From DASSUW01 sp963792385 (GTDB taxonomy: Bacteria > Actinomycetota > Thermoleophilia > Solirubrobacterales > Solirubrobacteraceae): a stretch of DNA of 64,000 nucleotides. Numbering within the stretch: position 1 is the first letter of the stretch; each line of letters begins with the position of its first letter. Made by a program: the position numbers and the translations under genes. Below the pieces are notes generated by a model. The model was given only the letters and a program-made list of their open reading frames with translations, was not told where the DNA came from and made no database searches. The stretch covers positions 664,575 to 728,574 of the forward strand of contig CAWBVZ010000003.1 of NCBI GenBank assembly GCA_963792385.1, written 5' to 3'. Positions 8,172 to 17,433 of the stretch are shown here, piece by piece.

Positions 8172-10025
8172 ATGTGCGGCATCGTCGGCTACGTCGGACA
8201 TCGCCCGGTGCAGGAGGTCCTGCTCGAGGGGTTGAGGAAGCTGGAGTACCGCGGGTATGACTCCGCGGGCATCTCGATCCAGTCGGAGGGCCGCCTGGAC
8301 TCCGTTCGCGCGGTCGGCAACCTGAGCGCGCTGCGCGCTGCCGTTGACGAGGCGCCCGACGAGCACGGCGGCGGCGTCGCCATCGCGGCTCCGCCGGCCA
8401 CCACCGGCATCGGCCACACGCGTTGGGCGACTCACGGGCGCGTGTCCGAGGAGAACGCCCACCCGCACTTCGACGACGAGAACCGCGTCCACATCGTGGT
8501 CAACGGGATCGTCGAGAACTACATGGAGCTCAAGCAGGAGCTGCTCGACGAGGGCGCCGACTTCACGTCCGAGACCGACGTCGAGGTGATGGCCCACCTG
8601 ATCGCCCGCGAGCTCGACGAGACCGAGGACCTGACCGAGGCGGTCCGGCGCGCCTACAACCGCCTGCGCGGCCACTACGCGTTCGTGGCCGTCGCCGCCG
8701 ACGAGCCCGGCGTGCTGGTCGGCGCTCGCAAGGAGTGTCCGCTGATCGTCGGGCGCGGCGTCGGCGAGCAGTTCCTGGCTTCCGGCATCCCCGCGTTCCT
8801 CGCCCACACCCGCCACGTCCAGTACATCGAGAACGACGAGATCGTGATCGTGCGGCCCGAGGGCGTCCAGTTCATGACCGCCGCCGGCGTGACGGTCGAG
8901 CGGCCGGTCGAGCGCATCGACTGGGACGCCGAGGAGGCCGAGAAGGGCGGCCACGAGACGTTCATGCTCAAGGAGATCCACGAGCAGGCCGACGCCGTCG
9001 CCGAGACGATCGCCGACCGCACCGCCCGCCCCGACGGGATCGATCTGCCCGAGCTCGACGACGAGATGCTGCGCGAGTGCCGGCGGATCGTGATCGTCGC
9101 CTGCGGCACCTCCTACCACGCGGGCCTGATCGGCCGCTACGCGATCGAGGAGTGGGCGCGCGTGCCGGTGGAGATGGACATCGCGTCCGAGTACCGCTAC
9201 CGGAACCCGATCGTCGGTCCCGGCGATCTCGTGATCGGCATCACGCAGTCGGGCGAGACGGCCGACACGCTGGCCGCCATGCGGTTGGCGCGCTCACGCG
9301 GCGCGAAGGTCCTGGCGATCACGAACATCATGGGCTCGCAGGCCACCCGCGAGGCCGACGGCGTGCTGTTCACCCGCTCCGGCCTCGAGGTCTCGGTCGC
9401 CGCCACAAAGACCTTCACGGCCCAGGTCGCCGGCATGTACCTGCTCGCGCTGCGGATGGCCGAGCTGCGCGGGACGATGCCGCTCGAGCGCCGGCGTGAG
9501 CTGGTCGCCGAGATCAAGCGGCTCCCGCACGCGATCGCCGAGCTGCTCGATGCCGGGTCGGAGGCCGTCGACCGTGTCGCCGAGCGCTTCAAGGACGCGC
9601 AGTTCTTCCTCTACCTCGGCCGTCACGTCGGGCTGCCCGTGTGCCTGGAGGGCGCGCTGAAGCTCAAGGAGATCTCCTACACCGCGACCGACGCGTACGC
9701 CGCGGGGGAGATGAAGCACGGCCCGATCGCCCTGCTCGACGAAGGGACGCCGGTGGTCGTCGTGGCCACCGACTCGCCGGTGCTCGAGAAGGTGATCTCG
9801 AACATGCAGGAGGTGCGTGCCCGCGGTGCGGCGGTGATCGCCGTCGGCGGTGACGCGGTCGTGCCGCACGCCGACGCGGTGCTCCGGGTGCCTGAGACCG
9901 ACTGGATGCTCCAGCCGCTGCTTGCCGTGATCCCGCTGCAGCTGCTGGCCTACCGGATCGCCCGGCTGCGCGGCCTCAACGTCGACCAGCCGCGCAACCT
10001 GGCCAAGACCGTCACCGTGGAGTAG
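8172..10025 (+). CDS. glmS: Glutamine--fructose-6-phosphate aminotransferase (isomerizing)
   Basis: Makes glucosamine-6-phosphate from fructose-6-phosphate and glutamine. The protein has 617 residues, the usual length. MCGIVGYVG provides the N-terminal Cys nucleophile of the class II amidotransferase domain (about 1-230). Two SIS domains follow, with CGTSYHAG and TQSGETADT, and the C-terminus LAKTVTVE is family-typical. AGGAGG at 8158-8163 sits eight bases before the ATG. The 106-base gap after glmM contains a TAGAAT box at 8117 that could serve a separate promoter. No glmS ribozyme core was recognised. Its 3' end overlaps the convergent kinase gene by 14 bases. Confidence 0.96.
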   Translation: MCGIVGYVGHRPVQEVLLEGLRKLEYRGYDSAGISIQSEGRLDSVRAVGNLSALRAAVDEAPDEHGGGVAIAAPPATTGIGHTRWATHGRVSEENAHPHFDDENRVHIVVNGIVENYMELKQELLDEGADFTSETDVEVMAHLIARELDETEDLTEAVRRAYNRLRGHYAFVAVAADEPGVLVGARKECPLIVGRGVGEQFLASGIPAFLAHTRHVQYIENDEIVIVRPEGVQFMTAAGVTVERPVERIDWDAEEAEKGGHETFMLKEIHEQADAVAETIADRTARPDGIDLPELDDEMLRECRRIVIVACGTSYHAGLIGRYAIEEWARVPVEMDIASEYRYRNPIVGPGDLVIGITQSGETADTLAAMRLARSRGAKVLAITNIMGSQATREADGVLFTRSGLEVSVAATKTFTAQVAGMYLLALRMAELRGTMPLERRRELVAEIKRLPHAIAELLDAGSEAVDRVAERFKDAQFFLYLGRHVGLPVCLEGALKLKEISYTATDAYAAGEMKHGPIALLDEGTPVVVVATDSPVLEKVISNMQEVRARGAAVIAVGGDAVVPHADAVLRVPETDWMLQPLLAVIPLQLLAYRIARLRGLNVDQPRNLAKTVTVE

Positions 10026-11787
10026 AGCCGCCGCGTAGCCGCCGGAGCTCGGCTTCGGCGGCGTCGGCGCGGCGTCGCAGCGCCGCGTGCTCGAGCAGCA
10101 GCCGGAAGCGCGACTGCAGCTCGCCGCGCGCGGCCGGCTCGGCGATGAAGTCCTGGGCGCCGGCCTCGAGCAGGCCGGTGCGGACCGCCGGGTCGCCGCC
10201 ACGCTCGACGAGCGCGACGCGCAGGACGCCGGCGAGCCGCCATTCGCGCGTCATCCGGTCCAGCAGCGCCGTGGCGGTGCCCTCGCCCTCGAGCCGGCCG
10301 ATCACGACCATGTCCGGCTGCAGGTCGGTCGCCAGCCGCAGAGCCTCGGTCGCCTCTGTGGCCGTGAACACGCCCGCCCGGCGCTCGAGCGCGTCCGCCA
10401 GCGCGGCGGCGCGCTCCGCGTCGCGGTCGACGAGCAGGACCGAGGGGAGCCCGAGCTCGAGCGGCTCGGGCGCGATGCCGGACAGCTCGGCGGCCAGGTG
10501 CTCTTTCACGTAGCGCGTGCGGCGGGCGGCGGCGAGCTGCTGCGACAGCCGCGGCGGCGCGGGCTCGGAGGCCGCCGGCTCGCGCGGCAGGAACACGGTG
10601 AACAGGGCGCCGCCCTCGGGCGCCTCGTCCAGGTGGACGGTGCCGCCATGGAGCTGGACGAACTCCTTCACGATCGCCAGGCCGAGACCAGTGCCGGTGC
10701 GGCCCTGGCCCTGGTCGGCGGTGCGGAAGCGCTCGAACATCACCTCGCGCTGCTCGGGCGGCACGCCGATGCCGCTGTCGGCGACCTCGAGCCGTGCTGT
10801 CGCGCCGTCCTCGACGATCGAGCAGCGCGTGATCCCACCGGGCGGCGTGAAGCGCAGCGCGTTCGCGAGCAGGTTGGAGATCACGCGGCTGATCCGTTCG
10901 GGATCAAAGCGCGAGGTGAGGACGTCCGGCGTCTCGACGACGAGCCGGATGCGACGCTCGCTGGCAAGCGCCTCGAACTGCTCGGCGACTGAGCGCACGA
11001 CGGCGGCGAGGTCGTCGTCGACCAGCGACAGGCGCGCCTCGCCGTGGTCGCGGCGGACCTGCTCGAGCATCGCGTCGACCTGCTCGAGCGCGTCAAGGGC
11101 GGCCAGCCGGATGCCCTGCGTCTCCGCCTCCAGCGCCTTGCCGCGGCGGTTGCGCCGCAGGCGCTCGGCGCGGGTGAGGACGACCTGCAGCGGCGCGCGG
11201 AGGTCGTGCGAGAGCTCGGCGAGCAGCCGCTCGCGGAAGTGGTGGATGCGCGCCAGCCGGTCGGTGAGCACGGACAGCTCGGCGTTCTGGCGGGCGATCC
11301 GCTCCTCCGCGCGCTTGCGGTCGGAGACCTGGCGGCCCTCGGCGACGATGAACGCCACGCGGCCGTCGGCACCGCGCAGCGGGCGCAGGACGAGATCGAC
11401 GGTCTCGGACACGGTCCCGCCGCTGCCCATCATCAGCTCGACGTCGAAGCGCGCGAAGCGGCCGTCGGCGGCCAGCTCGACGGCGCGTCGCAGATCGGCC
11501 TGCACGTCCTCGGAGTGCCGGCACCACGGCGTCTGCCACAGCACGTGCCCGACGACCTCGTGGCGGTCGAGACCGGCGGAGGTGAGCGGCGAGTCTGTGA
11601 CGTCCAGCAGCCGCCCGTCGGCGCGCAGCAGCGCGATGAAGCTCGTGGCCTTGGCGAGCGCCACCTGGGCCATCAGGCGCCGCGCCTCGGGATCGGTCTC
11701 AGGATCGGCGACCTCGTCCAGGCGCAGCTGCAGCGCATGCTGCACGTCCATAGACGCGCGCCAGGGGTCGAGCCGTCCTTGCCTCAC
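10012..11787 (-). CDS. PAS-sensor hybrid histidine kinase with degenerate receiver domain
   Basis: Cytoplasmic sensor kinase with no membrane segment. A PAS-like domain lies at about residues 55-160. The HisKA segment follows, with LLAELSHDLRAP and phospho-acceptor His194. The HATPase domain (about 240-400) has N-box NLLANALRF, DSGIGVP and TGTGLGLAIV. A C-terminal receiver fold (about 447-565) keeps the acidic VDRD pocket. However, the phospho-acceptor position reads PDMVVIGRL, with Gly in place of Asp, and the usual Lys-Pro reads Glu-Pro, so it probably cannot be phosphorylated. I chose GTG at 11787 because GGAAGGA lies about 10 bases upstream. A longer frame to 12003 would run into the divergent wecB gene. 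Confidence 0.87.
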   Translation of the reverse strand: MRQGRLDPWRASMDVQHALQLRLDEVADPETDPEARRLMAQVALAKATSFIALLRADGRLLDVTDSPLTSAGLDRHEVVGHVLWQTPWCRHSEDVQADLRRAVELAADGRFARFDVELMMGSGGTVSETVDLVLRPLRGADGRVAFIVAEGRQVSDRKRAEERIARQNAELSVLTDRLARIHHFRERLLAELSHDLRAPLQVVLTRAERLRRNRRGKALEAETQGIRLAALDALEQVDAMLEQVRRDHGEARLSLVDDDLAAVVRSVAEQFEALASERRIRLVVETPDVLTSRFDPERISRVISNLLANALRFTPPGGITRCSIVEDGATARLEVADSGIGVPPEQREVMFERFRTADQGQGRTGTGLGLAIVKEFVQLHGGTVHLDEAPEGGALFTVFLPREPAASEPAPPRLSQQLAAARRTRYVKEHLAAELSGIAPEPLELGLPSVLLVDRDAERAAALADALERRAGVFTATEATEALRLATDLQPDMVVIGRLEGEGTATALLDRMTREWRLAGVLRVALVERGGDPAVRTGLLEAGAQDFIAEPAARGELQSRFRLLLEHAALRRRADAAEAELRRLRGGSTPR

Positions 11788-11984
11788 TGTGGGTGGTTTC
11801 CTTCCCGTGCTCCGAGCACCATGGGGAGATTCCCGAGGGCCTGGTAGCGAGGACACTACCGGTCGGCGAGGGCGCGACGGTGAAAATCGTGGCTCCCAGG
11901 TGGTCGGGAGCATAGTGACACCTGGACGAAGGGCGAGGTTGCTCTTCAGGCACGTACCTCCCCGACGTAGGCTCGTCGCGATCA

Positions 11985-13169
11985 ATGACCGCCACGCAAC
12001 CACCCAATCTCGTTCTCGTCCCAGGGACGCCTGATCTCGAGTCGTTTGACGATCGCAGCACGATCGTGCATGTCATCGGCGCGCGGCCGAACGTCGTGAA
12101 GATGGCGCCGGTCGTCGCCGCGCTCGACACACGAGGTGCGTTCAAGCAGGTGATCGTGCACACCGGTCAGGACTGCGACAGCCGGATGTCCGACGACGTC
12201 CTGGCCGACCTCGAGTTCCCCGCCGTGGACCGCTTCCTCGGTGTCGGTTCCGGGACGCACGGCGCGCAGACCGCCAAGATCCTCAGCGCATTCGAGAAGG
12301 TGCTGCTCGACGTCCGACCGGAGTTGGTCGTCGTCGCCGGCGATGTGAATTCCACGCTCGCCTGCGCGCTCGCAGCGTCCAAGATCGGGATCGCGGTCGC
12401 GCATGTCGAGGCGGGACTTCGCTCGTTCGATTGGAGCATGCCCGAGGAGGTCAACCGGGTCCTCACCGACCGGCTGGCCGACATCCATTTCACGCACAGC
12501 CCGGAGGCGTCCGACAACCTCCAGGCCGAGGGCATCGGACCGGGCTGCGTGCACTACGTCGGCAACACGATGATCGACTCACTGCGCCGCTGCGAGAAGC
12601 GAGCGCGGACGATGCGGGCATGGGCGAGGTTCGGAGTGCGGGAGCGCTCGTACGTGCTCGTCACGCTCCACCGGCCGGGCAACGTCGATGATCCGGCTCG
12701 CCTGTCGGCGATCGTCGGAGGCCTCGTGGGACTGTCCGCACACTCCCCCGTCCTCTTCCCCATCCATCCGCGCACGCGTGAGCGGCTGGCCGAGGACGGT
12801 GCGCTGGGGCTCCTGGAGACGGCCGGCGTCGTCTGCATCGAGCCGCTCGCCTACCTCGAGTTCCTGTCGATTCAGGCCGGCGCGGGCGCGATCCTGACCG
12901 ATTCCGGCGGCGTGCAAGAGGAGGCCTCGGCGCTCGGCGTCTCGTGCTACACGTTCCGCCCCAACACCGAGCGGCCGATCACACTCACCCACGGTACGAA
13001 CGTCCTGTTGGGCGAGGACGCGGCGGAGATAGCGGAGGTCCGGCCGGCCAGCCACGCGCCGACGCCGTGCGCGATCCCGCTGTGGGACGGCCACGCCGGC
13101 GAACGGGTCGCGGACGCGCTGGTTGCCAACTACGCGATGGTGCCGGGCGTCGCTGGGAGGTCGACGTGA
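11985..13169 (+). CDS. wecB: UDP-N-acetylglucosamine 2-epimerase (non-hydrolysing)
   Basis: Interconverts UDP-GlcNAc and UDP-ManNAc, the first committed step toward UDP-ManNAcA. Length is 394 residues, close to the family norm plus about 25 extra N-terminal residues. Motifs: GARPNVVKMAPV (the GARPN subtype of the family signature), HTGQD, VEAGLRSFDW, TLHRPGNVDDP, and TDSGGVQEEA with the catalytic acidic pair. It begins the plus-strand run of glycan genes and overlaps the next gene (GTG at 13166). The partner dehydrogenase gene (wecC) lies at 53-54 kb, at the other end of the locus. Confidence 0.93.
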   Translation: MTATQPPNLVLVPGTPDLESFDDRSTIVHVIGARPNVVKMAPVVAALDTRGAFKQVIVHTGQDCDSRMSDDVLADLEFPAVDRFLGVGSGTHGAQTAKILSAFEKVLLDVRPELVVVAGDVNSTLACALAASKIGIAVAHVEAGLRSFDWSMPEEVNRVLTDRLADIHFTHSPEASDNLQAEGIGPGCVHYVGNTMIDSLRRCEKRARTMRAWARFGVRERSYVLVTLHRPGNVDDPARLSAIVGGLVGLSAHSPVLFPIHPRTRERLAEDGALGLLETAGVVCIEPLAYLEFLSIQAGAGAILTDSGGVQEEASALGVSCYTFRPNTERPITLTHGTNVLLGEDAAEIAEVRPASHAPTPCAIPLWDGHAGERVADALVANYAMVPGVAGRST

Positions 13170-13630
13170 GCGGCGGGCTCCTGCTTGTCTGCTCCAGCGG
13201 CGGGCACCTGCTTCAGCTGCACGAGCTGCGCGCCGCCTGGGACCCGTTCCCGCGCGCCTGGGTGACGTTCGACAAGTCCGACGCGCGCTCGCTCCTGCGC
13301 GAGGAGCGCGTGATCCACGCGTTCGGGCCGACGAACCGCAGCATCCCGAACCTGCTGCGCAACCTGCGACTGGCCTGGTCCGTGATCCGGTCCGAGCGGC
13401 CAGCCGCGATCCTGACGACGGGCGCCGGCGTCGCCGTGCCGTTCGCCTGGATCGCAAAGCTGCATCGCATTCCCGTCGTCTACGTCGAGAGCTTCACGCG
13501 GATCGAGGCGCTCTCGCTCAGCGCGCGGATGATCGCCCCGGTGGCGACGCGCATGTATGCGCAATGGCCGGAGCTCGCCGGTCGCGCGCCGCGGATGCGC
13601 TTCGCCGGCAATCTCTTCCTCGACTCATGA
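13166..13630 (+). CDS. Alg14/PssD-like glycosyltransferase subunit
   Basis: N-terminal half of a split GT28-type glycosyltransferase that adds a sugar to a lipid-linked acceptor at the inner membrane face. It has 154 residues. LLLVCSSGGHL at the start is the GGH motif of Alg14 and MurG. A hydrophobic AWIAKLHRIPVVYVES segment and the NLFLDS end are also typical of PssD/Alg14. GTG at 13166 overlaps the wecB stop by four bases. The next gene encodes the matching Alg13/PssE half and starts at 13627, within the stop region. Confidence 0.87.
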   Translation: MSGGLLLVCSSGGHLLQLHELRAAWDPFPRAWVTFDKSDARSLLREERVIHAFGPTNRSIPNLLRNLRLAWSVIRSERPAAILTTGAGVAVPFAWIAKLHRIPVVYVESFTRIEALSLSARMIAPVATRMYAQWPELAGRAPRMRFAGNLFLDS

Positions 13631-14140
13631 TCCTCGTCACCACCGGCACCAACGAGCAGCCGTTCGACCGGCTCGTGCGCGCGGCCGCGCGAACTCGCCG
13701 AGGGTGAGAACGCGTTCGTGCAGTACGGCGCCTCGCGCGAGCCGCATGGGGCTGGCGAGTGGGTCGACTTCCTCGAGTTCGACGTGCTCGCCGAGCGGAT
13801 GCGCGAGGCGCGCGTGGTCGTCTGCCACGCCGGCGTGGGCTCGATCATGCTCGCGCGCCGCTGCGGCCACCGGCCGGTCGTGATGCCGCGCCGGTTCGAG
13901 CTCGGCGAGGCGGTCGACGACCATCAGCTGCATCTGGCCCGTCGGTTGCACAAGTCAGGGCTCGTCACCCTGGTCGAGGACGAGCGAGAGCTCGCCGTGG
14001 CGATCGTGGCGCGAGGCAACGTCGCTAGCGTGGCGTCGGACCTTGCGGGCTCCGTGTCCCTTACGACTGAGTTGCGCGGTTTTCTCGGGACGCTGGTGCG
14101 TCCTCTCACCACGGCGGGAACGCCGGCGAAGGAGGTTTGA
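13627..14140 (+). pseudogene. Alg13/PssE-like glycosyltransferase subunit, one frameshift
   Basis: C-terminal, donor-binding half of the split glycosyltransferase. ATG at 13627 gives MILVTTGTNEQPFDRLVRA, the usual PssE beginning. Near 13690 the frame is lost: the sequence GCGGCCGCGCGAACTC has one base too many. The second frame (GENAFVQYG onward) carries the nucleotide-sugar site VCHAGVGSIMLARR and PRRFELGEAVDDHQ. Removing one base gives a continuous protein of about 170 residues, the normal size. Both halves are well conserved, so a sequencing error is at least as likely as true inactivation. It ends just before the Shine-Dalgarno of the decarboxylase gene. Confidence 0.82.
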
Positions 14141-14142
14141 CG

Positions 14143-15090
14143 ATGGCGACATGCCTCGTTACGGGCGGTGCCGGGTTCCTCGGCTCGCATCTGTGCGATG
14201 AGTTGCTGGCACGCGGGAATCATGTGATCTGTGTCGACAACTTCGAAACCGGATCCCTCGCCAACATCGAGCACATCCGCACGCCCGAGTTCCGGTACAT
14301 CCATGCGGACATCATCGAGCCCTTCTTCGTTGACGAGCCGGTCGACTTCGTCTACCACTTCGCTTCCCCGGCGTCGCCGATCGACTACCTGCGCCTGCCG
14401 TTGCAGACGCTCAAGGTCGGCTCCTACGGGACGCACCATGCGCTCGGCCTCGCGAAGCTCCACCGCGCCCGCTTTCTGACCGCCTCGACGTCCGAGGTGT
14501 ACGGCGACCCGCAGGTGCATCCGCAGCCGGAGTCCTACTGGGGCCACGTGAACCCGATCGGCCCGCGCGGCGTCTACGACGAGGCCAAGCGCTACGCCGA
14601 GGCGCTGACGATGGCCTACCACCGCCAGCAGGGCGTCGACACGGCGATCGTGCGGATCTTCAATACCTACGGCGCCCGGATGCGCCCGTATGACGGGCGC
14701 GCGATCCCGACGTTCCTGCGCCAGGCGCTGCAGGACCGCCCGATCACGATGTTCGGCGACGGCTCGCAGACCCGCTCATTCACCTACGTCAGCGACCTCG
14801 TGGACGGCCTCATCCGCCTCGCGGAGTCCGGCCACCACTACCCGGTGAACATCGGCAACCCGAACGAGTTCACGCTGATGGAGCTGGCCACGGCCGTGAT
14901 CGAGGTCACTGGCTCCCGGTCTGAGATTGTGCACGAGGCGCTCCCGACCGACGACCCAAAGATTCGCCAGCCCGACATCTCGCTTGCGCGCGAGCTGCTC
15001 GGCTGGGAGCCGAAGGTCCAGCTACGCGAAGGTCTCGAGCGCACCGTCGCGGCGATGGGAGTCGAGGCTCTCATCGGGACCGGAGCCTGA
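14143..15090 (+). CDS. UDP-glucuronate decarboxylase (UDP-xylose synthase) family
   Basis: SDR-family NAD-dependent enzyme of 315 residues, best matching UXS, which turns UDP-glucuronate into UDP-xylose. It has the Rossmann motif GGAGFLGSHL, the HFASPASPIDY block typical of UXS, STSEVYGDP, catalytic Tyr/Lys in RGVYDEAKRYAE, RIFNTYGARM, and the UXS-like TDDPKIRQPDI near the end. ATG at 14143 lies seven bases after AAGGAGG, which decides it over an in-frame TTG at 14137. A related 4-epimerase or 4,6-dehydratase activity cannot be excluded from sequence alone. Confidence 0.88.
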   Translation: MATCLVTGGAGFLGSHLCDELLARGNHVICVDNFETGSLANIEHIRTPEFRYIHADIIEPFFVDEPVDFVYHFASPASPIDYLRLPLQTLKVGSYGTHHALGLAKLHRARFLTASTSEVYGDPQVHPQPESYWGHVNPIGPRGVYDEAKRYAEALTMAYHRQQGVDTAIVRIFNTYGARMRPYDGRAIPTFLRQALQDRPITMFGDGSQTRSFTYVSDLVDGLIRLAESGHHYPVNIGNPNEFTLMELATAVIEVTGSRSEIVHEALPTDDPKIRQPDISLARELLGWEPKVQLREGLERTVAAMGVEALIGTGA

Positions 15091-15092
15091 CG

Positions 15093-15779
15093 ATGGGATC
15101 CGTGCTGAGGATCAGTGAGACACTCCGCGCCAAGGTTGACGACCGCGACCCGGCGTCGTTCAGTCACCGGATGCGCGAACGGCGATTCGCGGCCTTTGAG
15201 CGCGCGGTCAGCGGTCTTCCACGGCCGCTCAGCATCGTGGATGTCGGCGGCACTACGGACTTCTGGGAACAGCGCGGCTGGGCTGGCCGCGACGACGCGA
15301 CAATCACGTTGGTCAACCTCCACGCTTCGGAGCAGCTTTACGAGAACATCATCCCGACCGTCGGGGACGCGACTGCACTGGACTTCCCCGATGACTGCTT
15401 CGACATCGCGTTCAGCAACAGCGTCATCGAACATCTGTTCACGCGCTCGAACCAGCAGCGGATGGCCGCGGAGATCGAGCGTGTCGCGCGTTCCTACTGG
15501 GTACAGACTCCGAACTTCTGGTTCCCGGTCGAGCCGCACTACCTCACCCCGGGCTGGCAATGGCTTCCCACCAGCCTTCGGATCGCGATCCTCATGCGCC
15601 GCCCGGTCGGCCAGATGGGCCGCTGTCCCGACCGCCGGTTCGCGGAGCGGATCGTTCGCGAAACCCGGCTCCTCAGCCGCCGCGGAATGGCATCACTCTT
15701 CCCAGACGCCGCAATCGTCCCCGAGCGATTCGGTGGCCTCGTGAAGTCGTGGACGGCGGTCCGCGGACTGTCGGTCTAG
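15093..15779 (+). CDS. SAM-dependent class I methyltransferase
   Basis: Protein of 228 residues with a Rossmann-type methyltransferase core: LSIVDVGGTTDFWEQ corresponds to motif I, GDATALDFPDD to motif II/III, and FDIAFSNSVIEHL to the Methyltransf_11 motif. It starts two bases after the decarboxylase stop, so it belongs to the same operon. It probably methylates a sugar or a sugar-nucleotide precursor, but the substrate cannot be read from the sequence. It converges with the beta-helix gene at 15805. Confidence 0.8.
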   Translation: MGSVLRISETLRAKVDDRDPASFSHRMRERRFAAFERAVSGLPRPLSIVDVGGTTDFWEQRGWAGRDDATITLVNLHASEQLYENIIPTVGDATALDFPDDCFDIAFSNSVIEHLFTRSNQQRMAAEIERVARSYWVQTPNFWFPVEPHYLTPGWQWLPTSLRIAILMRRPVGQMGRCPDRRFAERIVRETRLLSRRGMASLFPDAAIVPERFGGLVKSWTAVRGLSV

Positions 15780-15804
15780 CCCGATCCGCGGACCGCCGGC
15801 GTCC

Positions 15805-17274
15805 TCAGCGGACGTGCAACATCAGCCGAGCGACGCGCGACCGCCGGCCGCTCGCGTCCCGGGCGACCACGGTCACGCGATAGCGCGCACCTCGGTCGAG
15901 GTGCTTCGGGCCGATGCGGATCACGTTGACGCCCTTGTGCCCGCGCACCCTCAGAGTGCGGACGATGCGGCCGCTGCGCGGACGCCTGATGCGGACGGTG
16001 ATCCGAGCGGCGCGCGCGAGACGCACGCGCAACGCGACACTCGTCCGTCGGCACCGCGGGCGCGACGCGGCGCACACGTACCGGCGCGCGAGGCGGGCGC
16101 CCGTCAACAGCGCCGTCCCGCCGCTCGGTGCCTCGGGGCCGGTGGAGGGGCTGGTCCCCCCGAACTCGTGGGCGCCGGCGTCCGGCTGGCCGGCCCTGCC
16201 CAATCCCTCGCGGTCGGTGGTGGGAGCGTCGGCCGGGTCGCCGGCGTCGATCGCCGCGGCGCCGGCCGCGAGATGCCAGTTGTGGGCCCCCGGGTTGATG
16301 AACTGGGTCAGCGCGCCGGCCACGCGACGGTCGGTGGGGCCGCACTGGCGTGAGGTCCAGACGTTGTGCGAGTACTGGACGCCGTTGTGGCACGAGGCGG
16401 CGACACCGATGTTCCCGACCATGCGGACGTTCTGCGCGGTGGTCGGCTGCATCGCGACCTCGGTCTCGAACGTGTTGTTGCGGATCGTGAAGTTCTCCAT
16501 CTTGGAGAGCCAGTTCGCGACCATCAGTCCGTACGGCGCCTTCTGGCCGTTCCACTGGAACGTGCGCTCGAAGACGTTGTTCTCGATCAGCACGTCGCGC
16601 GGCTCAGTGCCGTAGAGGTGCGTAATGAAGACGTCGAAGTACGCGCAATTGCGAAACATCGAGTTGCGGATCGTGAGGTTCTGGACGTCGCCCGCCCACA
16701 GGCACTCGAGGTGGGCGTTCGGGTCGGTGGCGACCGCGTCGTGGAAATCGACGCCGTCGAACGTGATGTATTGGGAGCTCGGGGAGGAGCCGATTTGCAC
16801 CGGCGGGGCGTTGGTGACACCGCCGTAGCTGCCCCCCCGGATCGTCACGTTGCGCGCGTTGTTCATGTTCAGCCACCGGCCCACACCGCCCACGACGGTG
16901 ACGTCTTGGACAACCGTCGAGCCGGCCCGGATGTCGACGTCGCCGGTCTGGATCCCGCGGATCGTGACGTAGCTTCCAGCGATGTCGAGCCCACCGAACG
17001 ACACCGACGCGCCCGCCGCCGGCCGGATCTCAACAGCGGGACCGCCGCGGCCGTTGACCACGGGGATGTTCTGGGCGCCGTAGCTGCCCGCTTGCACCTC
17101 GATCACGTCGCCGGGCGCCGCAGCACGGAAGGCATCGGCGATGTTGCCGCCCTGCGCGACCGTCAACGTCTTGGCGGACGCCACGCCGGGGATGCAGAGC
17201 ATCGCGGCGAGCAGCATCATCACGCCACGCGCAGCGCGCACGGCTCGTGAACGAGTGAAGTAGACCGTGATCAT
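15805..17274 (-). CDS. Secreted right-handed beta-helix protein (paralogue 1)
   Basis: Protein of 489 residues. It has an N-terminal signal peptide with a hydrophobic core GVMMLLAAMLCIPG and a cut near ASA. A parallel beta-helix domain covers about 35-380, with short repeats such as NLTIRNSMFRNCAYFDVFITH and NFTIRNNTFETEVAM, as in pectate-lyase-like and DUF1565-like proteins. The C-terminal 90 residues are rich in Arg and Val and look like an Ig or bacterial filamin-like cap. ATG at 17274 has GGGGAG four bases upstream. It is the most diverged member of the four-gene family (others at 17434, 33181, 35221). The ligand or substrate is unknown, and no catalytic triad could be identified. Confidence 0.8.
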   Translation of the reverse strand: MITVYFTRSRAVRAARGVMMLLAAMLCIPGVASAKTLTVAQGGNIADAFRAAAPGDVIEVQAGSYGAQNIPVVNGRGGPAVEIRPAAGASVSFGGLDIAGSYVTIRGIQTGDVDIRAGSTVVQDVTVVGGVGRWLNMNNARNVTIRGGSYGGVTNAPPVQIGSSPSSQYITFDGVDFHDAVATDPNAHLECLWAGDVQNLTIRNSMFRNCAYFDVFITHLYGTEPRDVLIENNVFERTFQWNGQKAPYGLMVANWLSKMENFTIRNNTFETEVAMQPTTAQNVRMVGNIGVAASCHNGVQYSHNVWTSRQCGPTDRRVAGALTQFINPGAHNWHLAAGAAAIDAGDPADAPTTDREGLGRAGQPDAGAHEFGGTSPSTGPEAPSGGTALLTGARLARRYVCAASRPRCRRTSVALRVRLARAARITVRIRRPRSGRIVRTLRVRGHKGVNVIRIGPKHLDRGARYRVTVVARDASGRRSRVARLMLHVR

Positions 17275-17315
17275 TTGACTCCCCTGACTTCGGTCGGCGG
17301 AATCGCCCCTGGCCT

Positions 17316-17340
17316 TGACCCTTGACCCTGACCGTTGACC
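17316..17340. repeat. Four GGTCA direct repeats upstream of beta-helix gene 1
   Basis: On the minus strand GGTCA occurs four times with spacing of 7, 6 and 7 bases (TGACC on the plus strand at 17316, 17323, 17329 and 17336). They lie 42-66 bases upstream of the ATG at 17274, where an activator or repressor could bind. No similar array was seen before the paralogues. Confidence 0.5.
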
Positions 17341-17433
17341 CGTTCCCACCCCCGCCGGCCCGAACGCGCCGCGCACCCTAGCGGATCGTGTCAGGGGGCG
17401 GACCGGACCTTCCGGGCCGCTCCCGGGACTCGG

